Shown here one piece after another: positions 11,079 through 22,865 of a stretch of 64,000 nucleotides of DNA. The DNA is taken from contig OY757011.1 in NCBI GenBank assembly GCA_963580285.1, positions 198,727,644 through 198,791,643 on the forward strand. The letters run 5' to 3'. A program made the translations under genes and the position numbers. The stretch is from Lucinisca nassula (lineage: Eukaryota > Mollusca > Bivalvia > Lucinida > Lucinidae). Under the pieces are notes generated by a model. The model did no database searches. It was not told the origin of the DNA and saw only the letters and a list, made by a program, of their open reading frames with translations. Position 1 is the first letter of the stretch. Each line of letters opens with the position of its first letter.

Positions 11079-11690
11079 CACTTCAGCTGAAGCACTGGTT
11101 TATCATAAATTTTGCATGAAACATCCCATCAAAATACATAGATGTAAATTCAAAACGGGGCTTCGGTATCAGAAGAGTTTATTTTATTCAACTGAGGTTT
11201 TAAAGGGTTGATCTGACCGATCAAACTATCGAATTGGATATTGTCATTATTCAATTAGTCTCCCCAAATATCTAGACGTCGAGCTGAAAGCTTCAATAAC
11301 TTCAGGTTGTTTTCAACAGGCTCTTACATAACAGAACACGAGCAAATCTGCCACAAGGGGTGCGTATTTCGTACCAATTGTAAATCACACAGTCTTAAAA
11401 TAACTTATATTAAATATACAAGTCTTATATAAATAGTGTCAAGTAGAAAGGTGAGAGCCTCTTTCACTTTCCTGATATTGCCATAATGTGTAACTTTTAT
11501 GCTCCTCGAAAGTGAAAAAAAAAAATCATTTCTTACATTACATGCAAAAAAGTGGGAATCTTCTCTTATACCATTAAGTTTTTCTTTTATAGGATTGTGA
11601 GGTATTGAAGTGTGTAAAGCGTGGACAAATCGTACAAAGACAGGCTAAATGCATGAAAACGTCTGAAATTTATTTTATAACTAAAACCTC
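11079..11690. other. No feature recognised
   Basis: AT-rich flank between two mobile elements; nothing supported. Confidence 0.3.
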
Positions 11691-11699
11691 ATTCGAACG

Positions 11700-13133
11700 T
11701 TTCATCATCATCATCATCAACGAATTTTTTAATAACGTGCAGGTACAGGGGCAACGAAGCCTTCTCTCTTTCAGGATGAGGTCCAGGTCCTCAATTTCAA
11801 GACGCTCAAGTAACTCACTGGACCTGATGGTCACAGTGTCTTGTGACTTGACATTGCAGATCTGTCGGATCATTGCCCTGTCATTCCGCTGTAGACGTTG
11901 GAGGTTTGGCTTTGTCAATGGCTCTGTCTCACTGGCATGGAGCATTGCGCTCCGCACCCAAGAGCTATACACACGGCCACGTGGTTCGAACGAGAGGTGG
12001 CGGGAAGAGAGAACTGGTAGCAACTCTTTGATTTTCTTCCAAGCTGTTTTCACACGTGATGTAGTTGAAAGGTCGCCACCACCCGCTGCAGAGAGCATAT
12101 CACCTAGGTAGCAAAAGGAAACTGCAACTTCCAGCTTGTCGGATCCGACTTGAACTTCCCTCTGTTGTCTGCCATCTAAGGGGCGTGCAGTTCCTTGGGA
12201 CCGTGTACACCTGTAATCAGGGTCCTCTATCAGGCGTTTGAGCCCACTACATTTCTTGTGCACCAAGAACTTGCAGCCATTACAAAAGATACTGTTGCTG
12301 CCCACTCCAGTGCGACATACAGCGCATGGGAACTGGCCTGTACTCTGCAAGAGGTCCAGACCTATACCACAGATCATGATCTTTGTCTTTCCTGCATTCA
12401 CTCTCAGCCCTTTCGCCTCCGTTGCGCCATTCCAAGTTCAGAGCTTTCTGACACATTCCTCAAGGGATTCAGCTATGATGACAAGGTCATCAGCATACAG
12501 GTCCTCCCACGGGACTCCAGAGCGGAACTCGCGTGACAAGGCTTCAAGCACAATGATGAAAAGCAGTGGGCCGAGAACAGAGCCTTGATGAACACCCACC
12601 TTCACCTCGAATTCTTCACTGTAACCATCCCTAACGCGGACACGGCTCCGAGCATTAGCATACATCCCTTGGACCAGTTGCACAATCCACTCGTCCACTC
12701 CAAGTTTTCTTAGTGCCCACCAGATGACTTGCCGAGACACTCGGTCAAATGCCTTCTTCAGGTCTACAAAAGCCATGTAGCGTCTCCTGTTGGCCGCCAG
12801 ATACTTCTCTTGCAGCTGCCGTACAACAAAAAATGCGTCTGTTGTGCCTCTTCCTGGGACGAAGCCAAACTTGGAATCGTCGATGGACACTAACTGCCTG
12901 ATGAGACCATCCACAACCCTCTCCAGGACTTTCATGACCTGTTCTGTCAGCTTGAGACCAAGATAATTGCCCCGTTCCAGTGCATCGCCCTTGCCCTTGT
13001 AGAGACAGACAATGAAACTCTGTTCCCAGTCAGACTGTACCTTTCCATCATGGATGATTGTAGCTGCAAGGTCGCGGATCATCGAGGCATTCGCATCACC
13101 TAGACAAAACAGATTTTCTCCCTGATCTTTCAT
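11700..13133 (-). pseudogene. Decayed LINE: reverse transcriptase C-terminal half
   Basis: A non-LTR retrotransposon RT is read on the minus strand in two frames, 13133-12438 and 12401-11670, joined by a frameshift near 12435. The first frame has the RT fingers and palm: AFVDLKKAFDRV (motif A), HQGSVLGPLLF (motif B) and LYADDLVIIAES (YADD catalytic box). The second has a C-x2-C-x10-C-x2-C-x4-H-x2-C cysteine cluster, then the SFCYLGDMLSAAGG and RNDRAMIRQICNV blocks usual after RT in animal LINEs. The endonuclease half is absent, so the copy is 5'-truncated. It ends in a GAT-repeat tail near 11705-11722, which overlaps the end of the open frame. Not functional. Confidence 0.9.
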
Positions 13134-13591
13134 AATATTGGTGGCAATATTTAATCAGATGTTTTTGAAGGCCGTAAGATATTAATTTAATGATTTAAAT
13201 CCCACGTGTAAGGCTTGAAACCTGACCGCACAACTCGAAGAATAAGGCCTTGGAATGCAATGCTTCTGCCAACTATTGAAATGAGAAATCATGTATTCGG
13301 TTATATACAAACCAGTCTGCTAAGGTATTGTGCTATCGAATCGAACACAAATGTGTTGGTCAGACTGCGTGTATGCACTGGCTGATCTGTACTTTTGTCC
13401 TTCGAAAATGACCAAAAAAATCGAGTTTTCTTTTGACGTTACTCAAAAATTGACTTTTACACCATCACGTGTACCAGTCCTTTAGTAAATACCCGTGAAC
13501 ACCCGTCTTTATATAAGAAAAAGGTTAAGTGAACACAGTACAGTAAGACTTCAATAACTCGTAAATGTTTGGGATTATGGAAATTGTTCGA
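13134..13591. other. No feature recognised
   Basis: Flank of the LINE. The 86-codon minus frame at 13457-13717 runs into the next MITE and has no domain. Confidence 0.3.
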
Positions 13592-14071
13592 CATTACGAA
13601 AACACGCCTATACAAATACATTGCAAACTTTAATGCCGAAAAAAGGAAAATTTGAAGCTGAAACATTGTGATATTTTTCTTATTTCTGCTCGAAATATAG
13701 ATTGCGGGTACCCACACTCTATATTTTAGAGCAGAAATAAGAAAAATAAGGTTTACCCCTGTAAACCCCAGTTTTACAATATAAAATTGGGGTTCAAGGG
13801 GGTCAAAATTATATGGACCCCGCCAAGCGATTTTGGTACTTATCGCCTATGCGAGCAGCGAAGGTTCAGGCGAGCCTGCGCATCCGCGCAGTCTCGCCAG
13901 AACCTTCGCTGCTCGCTCATACAAGCAGTGAATCAAGAGGAACCTTCAGACAGAAAGCCATATCCCTGGTCCCTCTGAATGGCTGGGCATGCGCACTTAA
14001 AATTTGTCATGACGGAATGCTCGAAGACACAAATTCGCTTGGCGGGGCTCATATAAGCGTATTTTCGTGAT
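13592..14071. mobile_element. Family A MITE split by a family D MITE
   Basis: The left part (13592-13814) starts CATTACGAAAACACGCCTAT and carries a shortened core. The right end (GCGTATTTTCGTGATG, 14056-14071) resumes after the inserted element. The insertion point falls in the TTATATAGGCG end segment. Confidence 0.8.
13815..14054 (+). mobile_element. Family D MITE nested in family A
   Basis: Inverted ends are GGACCCCGCCAAGCGATTTT and ATTCGCTTGGCGGGGCTCAT. TATA flanks both sides as a possible target duplication. The body is very close to 2735-2976, including the GCATCCGCGCAGTCTCGCC block. Confidence 0.8.
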
Positions 14072-14149
14072 GAGTAGGAGTAGTAAGTACTACTGAGAGT
14101 TAATCGTAGCGACAGGTCATGAGGCATAATGGGGGTCGCTTAAAAATAT

Positions 14150-14290
14150 CGTTTTGATCTTTACTGTGTGTACTCATTAGAATTACCTCAATTAATGTTG
14201 TTTGTACCCATTAGAATCGCTTCAATGAATGTTGCGTGTACCCATTAGAATCACCTCATTGAGGCGATTCCATTGAGTATATACACAAAA
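14150..14290. mobile_element. Family A core, triplicated half-arms
   Basis: GTACCCATTAGAATCGCTTC-type half cores occur three times in a row, then one GATTC...GAGTATATAC closing arm. Looks like slippage-expanded core sequence. Confidence 0.5.
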
Positions 14291-14614
14291 CATTCCTTTT
14301 ATAGATGAAATCGATTTCTCTGAAATATAAGGATATATATATATCCACAGGAAGAATTCTCCAGAGATCCAGAACGTGTTCGAAATTACGATGGTATACA
14401 AACGTAGGGACAAGCCCTTTAAATTTTATTACGTCAAGCTCCTGTGGTCCAATCTGGTTAGTTTAAAAATCGAATATTGCTTAAGCCGGTGCTAGGAGGC
14501 GTATGCAGCCTTGCAAAGTATATTGCCGTGAATGAAGAGACTCCATAAAACCGAGTCTCCGATTTTCGTTCTTTTATGTGTTCTTTGTTTTTATCCTTTT
14601 ATTGTCCATTCGAG

Positions 14615-15440
14615 TCAAATTTGGAGTAGGTCACACGTACCGAGGCATCGAAAAAATGTCCAAAGAGTAGACGTGAAAGAATGAGGCGGTAATGGATATT
14701 TTGCGCCAGTCGAGTGGCTTGAGAGGGGGTTGGGGGTACAAACTTTATTCTTGTAAAACTTCGCATTTACAGATTTGCCTTTAGGCACAGCAACCTGAAT
14801 AGCAGGGTCCTGATTTGAAAAGAACATGGCATACATTACCTTCTTGACGCTCATGGTTCGCTTTGCAATGCATGGTCTTTTGAAATACTTTGTTACCCAT
14901 ATTTTGTTCTGAATCTTTCGTTTTGGCTCAAAAAAGTGAACCCATGTCTCGTCACCTGTGACGACATTAGCGAAAGACCGTGCATTGTAATTTGGAAACT
15001 TTTTAAGCAACTTCTTGGCGCGCTCAACGCGTGTCTTTTTCTGCTCATCTGTCAACAGACGGGGAATCCATCTAGCACAGATCTTTCTCATTTTCAAATC
15101 CCGTTTCAGAATTGTATGAGCTGCTCCTAATGAGATGCCAACCATACTAGCTATTTGCCTGGTGGTGTATCGTGCATTGGTAGCAACTATTTCTTTCACT
15201 CTAGCAACCATCTTGGCAAATGTTGCTCGTTTCGGCCGACGATCATGTGGTGCATCTTCTGTTGAGCCTAGTCCACAGCTGAATTTCTTACATCAACAAA
15301 AAACTGCCGGAAAAGACATTTCATTATGCCCATAAACCGAACATACTTCATCAAAAATGTCTTTGCACCGTATACCAAGAGTACAACGATTCTTAATATA
15401 GGACCGTATTTCAATGGCGTACTCTGACCTTCTTCCAACC
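14615..15440 (-). pseudogene. Decayed mariner (Tc1/mariner) transposase
   Basis: The minus strand from 15440 starts MVGRRSEYAIEIRSYI and hits an in-frame stop near 15296. It continues open from 15211 as the mariner helix-turn-helix (YTTRQIASMVGISLGAAHTI) and the first catalytic aspartate block VTGDETWVHFFEPKRK. After FYKNKV near 14745 the frame leaves the family, and the HDNAPxH and third-aspartate blocks are missing. One stop, one deletion or frameshift, and loss of two catalytic residues make it inactive. A DNA cut-and-paste element of the D,D34D group. Confidence 0.9.
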
Positions 15441-15641
15441 ATGTTTTGTATTAGTATAGTATACAAGAGTAGACAGTGTTTATCGAACGATATACATGGC
15501 TAAAATGGACGGATTTTAACAGGTTGGTATCAATATATAGGAAAAATGTTTTTCTACGCTGTGATATTTATTTCCAGGTGATTTTCACATTAGTGCATGA
15601 GAAAACGTTCTACTTGCATTCATATTTGAACAGTCCTCGTA

Positions 15642-15807
15642 GAAGCCTTCAGAGTGCAGTGGTTACGCTACTCGCCTTGTAAACCAGGGATCGCAGGATC
15701 GATCCCGGGCTTCTGCAGACTGTCGGATGTGTCTTTAAACCGAGGTCCCGTCTCCGTATGACCTTAGCTGTTGGTGGGACGTAAAACTAAAACTCACTCA
15801 CTCACTC
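15642..15807 (+). mobile_element. tRNA-derived SINE-1 with 13-bp target duplication
   Basis: The head carries box A (GTGGTTACGCTACTCGCC) and box B (GGATCGATCCC). The body includes TCTTTAAACCGAGGTCCCGT and the tail is ACTCACTCACTC. AACAGTCCTCGTA flanks both sides exactly (15629-15641 and 15808-15820), a clear LINE-type target-site duplication. Confidence 0.92.
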
Positions 15808-15820
15808 AACAGTCCTCGTA

Positions 15821-16340
15821 TACATTTCCTAAGAATGTCAAAACATGTCGCTGATTTTAACAATTTAAACGTTTTTAACACTTTAAAAGTTTCACTGCTA
15901 AACTGCATCATCAGGGATATCGATATCATAAACTTCGGAAAGCATTTTCTGAGTTTAATCGCCGACACTGTCAATTAATTTCTAATTTTAAGGTCGGATT
16001 AAATAGACTTCTGCTGCAGATGTCACAGCCAGAGTTTTTTTGCGCGTAATATAATTTATAAATTCAGAAAAAGATAAACCTAACTTTTCGGGACAATTTC
16101 AGAAAATTATTAAACGTTACAAACGCATTGGATATAATACAAATGCTATTATCATATGACGTCGTTGATAAGCAGTGGATAACGTCGTATAGTAAAAATC
16201 GTATGACCACACGTGTAATAACACTTTGGTGGGATTAAGTAACGTCATGACGACGTCCATGTCAACCATGCATTTTTGTGGTAAAATTGTCAAGTTTAAA
16301 GGGGATAAAATCCAATTTAAAGTGGTCATATGATAAACAG
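15821..16340. other. No feature recognised
   Basis: AT-rich, no supported gene. Confidence 0.3.
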
Positions 16341-16434
16341 AATCTTACACTCGTGGTCATTTCGTATGGAATTTATGAAACTCGCGGAAGGCTCGTTTCA
16401 TAAATTTCATATGAAACGACCACGAGTGTAAGAT
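16341..16434. repeat. Foldback family G
   Basis: Arms start AATCTTACACTCGTGGTCAT and end as the reverse complement, with a short GCGGAAGGC loop. The same structure lies at 28211-28305 and, degraded, at 31833-31915. Confidence 0.85.
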
Positions 16435-16449
16435 CCTCTCTTTCAACAG

Positions 16450-17250
16450 TCTGCATGCATTGTGTTTGACCCAATCAGGGTCAGAAATTATGCTTTCCTC
16501 TTTAATTGCACGTCGATGGATCGGGCTTCAGGTTCCTCGATGGCTTTTATTTGTTGGTCGGAGCCGGAACATTTATGCCTGTTGCTTGGCCCAACGCGGT
16601 TCCACTGTTGGATTTATTTTGTTCCAGTATCCTGTGGCGTTGTGTTCAGCACTGGATGGATCAGCGCGTTTTACTGTCGATTCCTCATACTTGTGTCAAC
16701 TTGGCTTTAATTGTGATTTCTTTGTTTGCCGAGTTAATTCACTAATGTGTTAGAAAAACCTTCACGCGGACCAAACAAATATACTTATTTGAACCACAGG
16801 GAAAGTGAGAGTGTGGGTTGGGAGCCCGTAAAGTTAACTTAAACCCACCAGTATTTTTACTGGCCGTTCCAAGTCGATGCTTTGCTGTGGTTCCTTCATG
16901 TTTTGTGTTTGTAGTTCTGAGTCTTTCCTTAACCATATATGTTGTAACGTTGATGATTCTGATTCTTCCCACTTTTCGGCTGTTCATTTTTAGTTACATT
17001 TATCCTTTCCGTTTAATGTTTGTCATGTTGGTGATTTTGATTATTTTCCCTATTATGTATATTGCTCCTTTTTAGTTATTTTTGGATATTCTGAGTCTTC
17101 ACCTGTTTGGGAAAGAGCTGCCGACTTGGTTTACCTGTGGTCCATTTTGTTTACTGTTGTCACTCCATGTTTCAACTTCTTTCCCTAGTGATACTGCGGG
17201 AAGCATTTAGGATCTGATTGTATCAGTTCCTTATCGTTTCGCTTTTTAAT
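16450..17250 (+). repeat. Family H repeat, long form
   Basis: Shares blocks in order with 52610-53260: TTTAATTGCACG, a TTCGTGCGGAC-like stretch followed by CAAA, and a final TGATTGTATCAGTTCC. Overlapping plus frames here are repeat artefacts. Confidence 0.55.
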
Positions 17251-17283
17251 TCCATTTTGGATGCAATATGGAATGCCTGTATA

Positions 17284-17526
17284 TAGGACCAGTTGTTCAA
17301 AACTAACGACGTCGTTAGATAACGTATCGTTAAAACTTAGATCATTTATAAAGGCAAATATGCTAATATTTTTGCTGAAAAATGTGAGCAGTTTTTCATA
17401 TTTTTTGCTGCTTGCTCATATTTTTTCAGCAAAATACCAAACTTTTAGATATTGAACTTGCTAGAACAGTTAATAATATGACCACTAACGACCTCGTTAA
17501 GCAAACGAGGCTTTGAACAACTGCCC
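17284..17526. mobile_element. MITE with CAGTTGTTCAAA ends
   Basis: Left end GGACCAGTTGTTCAAAACTA; the reverse complement of the right end reads GGGGCAGTTGTTCAAAG. Subterminal AACGACGTCGTTAG and AACGACCTCGTTA also pair. Single copy in the window, no transposase. Confidence 0.65.
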
Positions 17527-17532
17527 CCTCAT

Positions 17533-17790
17533 CACGATAACACGTCCGTAAAACGAAGACCCCCTAACCCCACTTTATATAGAGAAAAGTGGGGTTTACG
17601 AGGATATACATCATGCCTTTTTTTTTGCTCAAAAATAGATTGTGGGTAATCGTTAGAACCGCCTCATTGAGGCGGTCTTAACGAGCACCCACAATCCATG
17701 TAGAAAGCAGAAATAATAAAGATGTTATCATTTTTACATAATATTTATCATTTTCTGACACCATGTTGGACGCCATTATATCTTACGGAC
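17533..17790. mobile_element. Family A MITE, CCGTAAAACG subtype
   Basis: Starts CACGATAACACGTCCGTAAA, then ACCCCACTTTATATAGAG and a complete palindromic core near 17650-17690. This subtype has a different outer half from the copy at 8441. Confidence 0.75.
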
Positions 17791-17875
17791 ATGTTTTCCT
17801 GGTGTAATGTGGCAGCTGATGGTTCTGCAGGCTAAGATGATATTGGCAGAAGAAAATATATACGCAGGAAAACAC

Positions 17876-18123
17876 CATCACATCACGCGAACAAGTCCGT
17901 GAAATGACCCCCCTCCCCCCCCATCCCACTTTATATGGAGAAAACTGGGGTTTACGGGGGTAAACATGATTTTTATTCTTGTTCCAAGACATATGTTGCG
18001 GGTACTCGTCAGAACCGCCTCTAACGAGCACCCACAGCCTATGTTTGCTGTATTTATAAGAAAAAATAACCATTTTGGAGATGTGCAAAATGGACTAATT
18101 CGCACGAGTGTGTTATCGTAACG
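17876..18123. mobile_element. Family A MITE, core partly deleted
   Basis: Runs from CATCACGCGAACAAGTCCGT to GTGTGTTATCGTAACG. The left half of the core is shortened. Minus-strand frames over it are artefacts. Confidence 0.75.
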
Positions 18124-18309
18124 AATTAAAGGGCAATAGAAAATAGTCAACTTACCGGTGGGGCATCCACGACCCACATTATAAAGTTTGAATGGTAATT
18201 GTGACAACGACAACTATAATGGTTTAAACAACGGCGACGATGAAGGCCCCCACTAATTTTACATTTTCGTTGACAACCACTACAGTATTTGTCTAGTTCT
18301 TGTGTATGG

Positions 18310-18474
18310 ATAGAAGCATCAGTTGTGTAGTGGTTACGCTACTCGCCTTGTAAACCAGGGGTCACCGGATCGATCTCGGGCTTCTCCAGACTATCGGATG
18401 AGTCTTTAAACCGAGGTCCCGCCTTCGTATGACCTTAGCCGTTGGTGGGACGTAAAACTCAAACACTCACTCAC
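18310..18474 (+). mobile_element. tRNA-derived SINE-1, second copy
   Basis: The same box A, box B region and CACTCACTCACTC tail as 15642-15807. TCTTGTGTATGG flanks both sides (18298-18309 and 18475-18486), so this insertion also has a clean target duplication. Confidence 0.92.
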
Positions 18475-18537
18475 TCTTGTGTATGGTCCTGTTTTGCACA
18501 TCAAATGCTGTATACACAGCGAGAAGCCAAACATTAG

Positions 18538-18745
18538 TCAATAATCTAAGGGGAATGAATACACCTTCAGGGGAGGCAACTGTTTAGGATATCCTGCCTC
18601 CCTTGTCAGCATGGGCTTTCTCTTGTAGGAATTCTTTTCTTGTAAGAGTAGACCCATTTGGTGAAATGGCTTAGTGAAGAAACGCAAACAGAAAGACAAC
18701 CCGAAAGTTGTCTCAGTGGTACAAAATGCTGGGTGATATTGCAGG
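18538..18745. mobile_element. Family C MITE, right end lost
   Basis: The left end is TAAGGGGAATGAATACACC. The interior has TCTTGTAAGAGTAGACCCAT and CCGAAAGTTGTCTC, as in 6866-7112. The right inverted end is not recognisable. Confidence 0.65.
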
Positions 18746-18879
18746 CATTTTATGCCACATTCGGTTATGTGTCTCCGCCGAGGCCCACTAAAATAGTACC
18801 TCTAAAACAAGCCCTGAAGTTTAGGGGTAAGAGACGCGCATTTCTTGCCTTCCATAATTAACTGCAACTATTGATTTTG

Positions 18880-19182
18880 TTTTTGTTTGTTTGATTTGAG
18901 GTTTAATGTCCCCGTCAACACTGTGAAGGTCATTTTGGAGACGTTGCTTTCAATTTTGTGGGACTTTTACCCGACCTTGAGATAAAATGACATCTCAAGC
19001 CCTGTCGCCCAATGAAACCAATAGGGTATATTAGCATGGACGGTCCGCCTCGCACCGCGGTTCCTGGACAGGCTTAGATCCTCTGAGCTGTTTACCAGTA
19101 CTAGTGTGCGGGCCGGATTCAGCTCTGCGTGGAAGCATCATGCAGCCCATATTTCTTCAAGCCCCTGTGGGCGGGGGCTTAA
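18880..19182 (+). repeat. Family B repeat, near full length
   Basis: Head TTTGATTTGAGGTTTAATGT, middle TCTCAAGCCCTGTCGCCC, tail CCCCTGTGGGCGGGGGC. Confidence 0.8.
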
Positions 19183-19327
19183 TGCAACTATTGATAAAAA
19201 TATTTCTCAGAATGACGTTGAACTGACTAAAACCACAGAAAAAACGAGAACCTGAGTATCCTGTGGGAGGCCCCAGTTTGTCTACCCTCGTCACAGGCTG
19301 GATAGTCAGTGTGGGCGTATTCAGTTC

Positions 19328-19545
19328 ATTACGAAAACAAGCCTATTCAAATATATTGAAAGTTTCACCACCAAAAAAAAATTGACAATTTTCAGATACG
19401 TTCATATTTCTGCTCATAACATACATTCTGGGAACTATAAAGTAGCAGAAATAAGAAAAATAATGTGTACCCTTGTAAACCCCGTTTTTCTATTTTACAG
19501 TTGGGTTTATTGGGTTAAAATTTATATAGGCATGTTCGTGACGTG
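19328..19545. mobile_element. Family A MITE, core deleted
   Basis: Ends CATTACGAAAACAAGCCTAT and TATAGGCATGTTCGTGACG are present. The palindromic core is missing between ACATACATTCTGGG and GCAGAAATAAG, a deletion expected if the hairpin is lost. Confidence 0.75.
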
Positions 19546-19796
19546 TTCACTGCCAAGACGTATTCAAAACGCTAACAGCGAGGACCTACGCTGAGACTGC
19601 TACATGTATACACTCGTCTATTTCGGTGCAGGCCATGCAACTTCGAGGACGTCTGCCTGAGAGAGTGCCAGTTCACGTGCTTTCGCTGCGCTTTGTGGAA
19701 TAAAATTGTGTTATTACAACATCAAGTTACCTAAGAATGAAGTTTCCTTCAAATCTATTCGAGAGAACCTGTTTTCGCTAAACTGCAGGAATTCGC

Positions 19797-20165
19797 ATTA
19801 CGATAATACACGTCATCAGAATACCATGTCCGTGAAATGAAGACCCCATTAAACCCAACATTATATAGAGATGAAAACTGGCTTTGACTGTGGTATTCAT
19901 TAACTGCCTTATTTTTGCTCAAAACATAGATTGTGTGTACTCGTTAGAACCGCCTCTCTGAGGCGGGTTCTAACGAGCACTAACAATCTAACATAGATTG
20001 TTGTACTCGTTAAAACCGCCTCATTGAGACTGTTCTATAGAGCACCAACACTCTACCTTGAAAGCAGAAATAAGAAAGATGTTTCCAGTTTACCTTATAC
20101 TTGTCATTTCTGACACCATGTTGGATACCATTATTCCCAAGGGACATGTTTTCCTAATGTACACC
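19797..20165. mobile_element. Family A MITE with two cores
   Basis: Carries two palindromic cores about 70 bp apart (near 19940-19975 and 20000-20050), each with TAGATTGT-type flanks. Outer parts belong to the CCGTGAAATG subtype. Confidence 0.7.
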
Positions 20166-20734
20166 ACTGTGCTAAAATGATATCTTTCGCATCTCTGGAG
20201 ATGAAAATGAATAGATTGTGTGTGCTTATTGATAATAGTTCGTCTGTCATTACTTACGAGAAATGCTAATGTTTTGAGTGTTCTAAAATGGCTTATGAGA
20301 CTAATCGGCTCTGAACTGACTGTTGCAGATAGAGGAACAGAGGTTAGAGGAAGACAGCTCTGTTGGTGATGCCGTAGCTCTGGCTTTGTACTGCACGTTT
20401 CTGTTCGGCTTTGCTGATTCTCACTAGCAACCCTTCTGATGAGGCCTCGCCACTTTCCCCGGACCTGTGCAACTTGTTAAAACTATACCCACAAAACTTG
20501 AAATTGGTCAACTCGCGATAACCTATGCTGATTCTTTTTACAACAGAAATAAGTTTAGATTTAAGAAGTGCGTATATCTAAACTTCCTGTATTATGAATG
20601 ATGTGTTTTCATATCAATAAACTGTCAAGATTTAAAGTTTCTTTCATAAGACGCTTTTGTTAACAGAAGAATACTGATGTAAAGACCCATATAACACTTA
20701 TACCATAGCCTTGAAATAAGATATCTTAAATTGA
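20166..20734. other. No gene recognised
   Basis: Unique-looking AT-rich DNA before the satellite; no supported frame. Confidence 0.3.
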
Positions 20735-22865
20735 AAAGAGTGGATCTACCTGAAAGGGAGAAAACTCTTTCAGAAATAGTTTGTCTCCCTTATCAATACG
20801 GATCTACTCATAAAGGAACGAATTTGCTCCTTGGTATCTTCTCTTAAAGGAATGAATTGGCTCCTTGGGGATCTACTCTTAAAGGAAAGAGTTTACTTCT
20901 TGGGGATCTACTCTTAAAGGAAAGAATTTTCTCCTTAGGGATCTACTCCTAAAGGAAAGAGTTTGCTCCTAAGGGATCTACTCTTAAAGAAAAGAATTTG
21001 CTCCTTGGTGATCTACTCTTAAAAGAAAGAGTTTGCTCCTTGGGGATCTACTCCTAAAGGAAGTTAATTGCTCCTTGGGGATCTACTCTTAAAGGAAAAA
21101 GTTTTCTCCTTAGGGATTTACTCCTAAAGGAAAGAGTTTGCTCCTTAGGGATCTACGCTTAAAGGAAAGAGTTTGTTCCGTAGGGTTCTACTCTTAAAGG
21201 AAAGAATTTGCTCCTTGGGATCTACTCTTAAAGGAATGAAATTGCTCCTTGGGGGTCTACTCTTAAAGGAAAGAGTTTGCTCCTTGGGGATCTATTCTTA
21301 AAGGAAAGAGTTTGCTCCGTAGGGATCTACTCTTAAAGGAAAGAATTTGCTCCTTGGGATCTTCTCTTAAAGGATAGAATTTGCTCCTTGGGGGTCTACT
21401 CTTAAAGGAAAGAGTTTGCTCCTTGGGGATCTACTCTTAAAGGAAAGAGTTTTCTCCTTAGGGATCTACTCTTAAAGGAAAGAATTTGCTCCTTTGGATC
21501 AACTCTTAAAGGAAAGAGTTTGCTCCTTAGGGATCTACTTTTAAAGGAAAGAGTTTGCGTCTTGGGGATCTACTCTTAAAGGAAAGAGTTTGCTCCTTGG
21601 GGATCTACTCTTAAAGGAAAGAATTTGCTCCTTGGGAACAGGGATCTACTCTTAAAGGAAAGAATTTGCTCCTTGGGGATCTACTCTTAAAGGGAAAAAA
21701 ATGCTCTTTAGGGATCTACTCCTAGAGTGAAGAGTTTGCTCCTTGGGAATCTACTCTTAAAGGAAAGAGTTTTCTCCTTAGGGATCTGCTCTTAAATGCA
21801 AGAATTTGCTCTTTAGGGGTCTACTCTTAAAGGAAAGAGTTTGCTCCTTAGGTATCTACTCTTAAAGGAAAGAATTTGCTCCTTAGGAATTTACTCATAA
21901 CGGAAAGAATTTGCTCTTTAGAGATTTAATCTTAAAGGAAAGAATTTGCTCCTTAGGGATCTGCTCTTAAAGGAAACATTTTGCTCCTCGGGGACCTACT
22001 CTTAAAGGAAAGAATTTGCTCCTTAGGGATCTACTATTAAAGGAAAGAATTTGCTCCTTAGGGATCTACACGTAAAGGAAAGAATTTGCTCCTTTGGATA
22101 TATCCTCTTAAAGGAAAGTGTTTGCTCCTTGGGGAACCGGTATCTACTCTTAGAAAAAAGAATTTGCTCCTTAGGGTTCTACTCTTAAAGGAAAGAATTT
22201 GCTCCTTGGGATCTACCTTTTAAGGAAAGAATTCGCTCCTTAGGTATCTACTCTTAAAAAAAAGAATATTGTCCTTTGGGGTCTACTCTTAAAGGAAAGA
22301 ATTTGCTCCATAGGGATCTACTCTTAAAGGAAAGAATTTGCTCCATAGGGGTCTACTCTTAAAGGAAAGAATTTTCCTCCTTGGGGATTTACTCTTTAAG
22401 GAAAGAATTTGCTCCTTGGATATACTCTAAAAGGAAATAATTTGCACCTTAGGAATCTGCTTTTGAAGGAAAGAATTTGCTCCTTTGGGATCTACTCTGT
22501 AAGGAAAGAATATGCTCCTTAGGGATCTACTGTTAAAGGAAAGAATTTGCCCTATAGACCTGCTCTTAAAGGAAAGAATTTGCTCCTTAGGGATCTACTC
22601 TTAAAGGAAAAGATTTTTCTCCTTTGGGCACAGGGATCTACTATTAGAGGACAGGAGCAATTTAAAGGAAATAATTTGCTCCTTAGGGATCTACTCTTAA
22701 AGAAAAGAATTTGCTCCTTGGGATCTACTCTTAAAGCAAATAATTTGCTCCTTTGGAGCAAATGCTTTTCTCTAAGAGTAGATCCCATTAAGAGTAGATC
22801 CCTAAGGAGCATTACTCTTTAAGGAAAGAATTTGCTCCTTAGGGATCTACTCTTAAAGGAAAGAA
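20735..22865 (+). repeat. 35-bp satellite, forward block
   Basis: About 60 units of roughly 35 bp, AAAGGAAAGAATTTGCTCCT then TAGGGATCTACTCTT, with frequent 1-2 bp changes. The left edge (20740-20810) still reads like the inside of a family C MITE (TTGTCTCCCTTATCAATACG). A short unit in reverse orientation sits at 22757-22810. Because 35 is not a multiple of 3, stop-free frames have a 105-bp (35-residue) period; these are not genes. Confidence 0.95.

Noticed and set aside
16460..16753. Three overlapping plus frames of 79-97 codons
   Set aside because: Overlapping frames in a family H repeat; none has domain signals or conserved copies in frame at 52610.
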